From: Haematococcus lacustris
Lineage: Eukaryota; Chlorophyta; Chlorophyceae; Chlamydomonadales; Haematococcaceae
NCBI GenBank assembly: GCA_030144725.1
Contig: JASKMD010000026.1
Span: forward strand, 12,763,407-12,827,406
Direction of reading: 5' to 3'
DNA length: 64,000 bases
Position 1 is the first letter of the stretch; each line of letters opens with the position of its first letter. Of the stretch, positions 54,360 to 64,000 are shown in pieces. Made by a program: the position numbers and the translations under genes. The notes beneath the pieces were generated by a model. It was not told the origin of the DNA. It ran no database searches and was given only the letters and a program-made list of their open reading frames with translations.

Positions 54360-54570
54360 TGCTGCCTGACCCCTTAGGCAGCAACTAGCCAGTTTGGCAT
54401 GATACCCATACGCTAATGCAAGCTGACACAGCTTAAACATTGCACACTCTATTGTGCCACAGGCTGCTGGGCCTGGTCCATGGCTGCTCGATTTAATTTG
54501 ATTTTGCAGCTGCTTGTAGCCCAGGCCTGGATTCTCCCTGCCCTTACCAGGCGGAGCTGGCTGGGAGCCA
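54360..54570 (-). pseudogene. Fanzor-like C-terminal end, fragment F, with 3' trailer
   Basis: The minus strand reads PPGKGRENPGLGYKQLQNQI then KSSSHGPGPAACG, matching the C-terminal tail GKEYPGLGYKRLRD of fragment C. The next 100 bp contain ATCATGCCAAACT and GGGGTCAGGC, the shared trailer. Nothing upstream in the element is recognisable, so this is a short 3' remnant. Confidence 0.55.
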
Positions 54571-55201
54571 CTTGATCTTCCTAGTATCATGTGTGTTAGC
54601 ACTCCCACTTCACCCAGTCTTGAGCTGTCTGCCCTTACTGGGGCTTGTATCCCTCAAGCCTGGTTGCATTTGACCAGCTAGCCTTCACAGGGCTTGGGGG
54701 GGTGCCCAGCTAGCTTGTTGCGCTTGACGGGCCGGCCCATCATCATTTGGCAATCAGTGTTTTTTTCGTTTCGCCCTGATGCATGATCTATAGCTTAATG
54801 CTAGGTTCATATCCCTGATTTTATAGCTCGACCTTATTTCAAGACATCGATCAGGCAGAAATTCTAACGAAAACTACGCTAAACTACGCAAAACCGCAGG
54901 GTAAACCGCAAACTTTATAGCGCAGTGCGAGGCAGTGAAGCTCGAGAAGCGACCATTTCATAGCGCAATAGGACCCCTGAAGTATGGCATCATAACGAAC
55001 TCTATATATAAGGCGAAATAAAACACTGATGTGCTCCACCTCCATAGGCCAAGGTAGGCAGCGCTGCAGGAAAGCTAAGGTGTTCATATCTGCAATCACT
55101 CGTCAACGTCGTCGCCAAGCGTGTCCACGGGTACCTAGATGAACGTGCTCCTGCCACCAAAAGAGCGCCTGTGCTTGTCAGTTCTAAATGTGAGTGTGCA
55201 A
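54571..55201. other. Intergenic, AT-richer, nothing recognised
   Basis: 54750-55080 is lower in GC than the window average and has no repeat structure I can see. 54084-54359, between the LRR start and fragment F, is likewise empty. Confidence 0.5.

Positions 55202-64000
<8,799 letters not shown>

Overview
This is nuclear DNA from a eukaryote, most likely a chlorophycean green alga. The evidence is intron-dense genes, very GC-rich sequence with constant CTG/CAG and G-rich simple repeats, poly-Gln and Ala/Pro-rich low-complexity protein segments, and a dense load of DNA transposons including Fanzor-like (TnpB-like) RNA-guided-nuclease relics. The style fits Haematococcus lacustris, but that species name is an inference from remembered protein style, not something the window proves.

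Layout. 1-1253 is a GGGGCA array. 2690-9005 (-) is a multi-exon gene with a Gln-rich N-terminus, an RS-rich stretch and a DBC1/CARP1-type domain (CCAR1-like). 9016-17115 is a Fanzor-like element whose reading frame (-) has decayed. A 5,072-bp DDE transposon (11714-16785) is inserted in it with a 7-bp target duplication. That transposon carries its own transposase gene and, near its right end, a second nested element (15202-16752) with 307-bp inverted repeats and a TA duplication. 17664-19112 (+) is ribosomal protein eL20 (L18a). 19560-22318 is a pile of transposon pieces: a diverged Fanzor-like relic, a 466-bp deletion derivative of the DDE family, a 261-bp hAT-like MITE, and an internally deleted Fanzor-like element.

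22381 to about 31070 (+) is a NEK-like protein kinase with a very long Gln/Pro-rich tail. 32480-33221 (+) is a 3' fragment of a second Fanzor-like lineage. 34020-35176 (+) is COQ10. 36230-42539 (+) is the nuclear actin-related protein ARP4. The box C/D and U4 snRNP protein gene SNU13 (39069-39721, -) lies wholly inside one ARP4 intron on the opposite strand. 42748-43945 (-) holds two more Fanzor-like fragments. 44657-45935 (-) is the succinate dehydrogenase assembly factor SDHAF2. 46121-49268 is a hAT-type foldback element, an almost perfect palindrome of two 1,533-bp arms with a 37-bp spacer and an 8-bp target duplication. 49543-53958 (-) is a leucine-rich-repeat protein. 55202 to beyond the right edge (-) is a large Gln-rich coiled-coil protein with C-terminal TPR-like segments.

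The host genes are housekeeping and do not form a pathway cluster: translation, snRNP/snoRNP assembly, chromatin, and mitochondrial quinone and complex II function. The distinctive biology is the layered mobile DNA. At least two Fanzor-like lineages, a DDE family with autonomous and deleted members, a hAT family with a foldback form and a MITE, and several 'empty site' paralogues inside the window let insertion events be read directly. Exon boundaries were assigned by eye from splice consensus and protein continuity.
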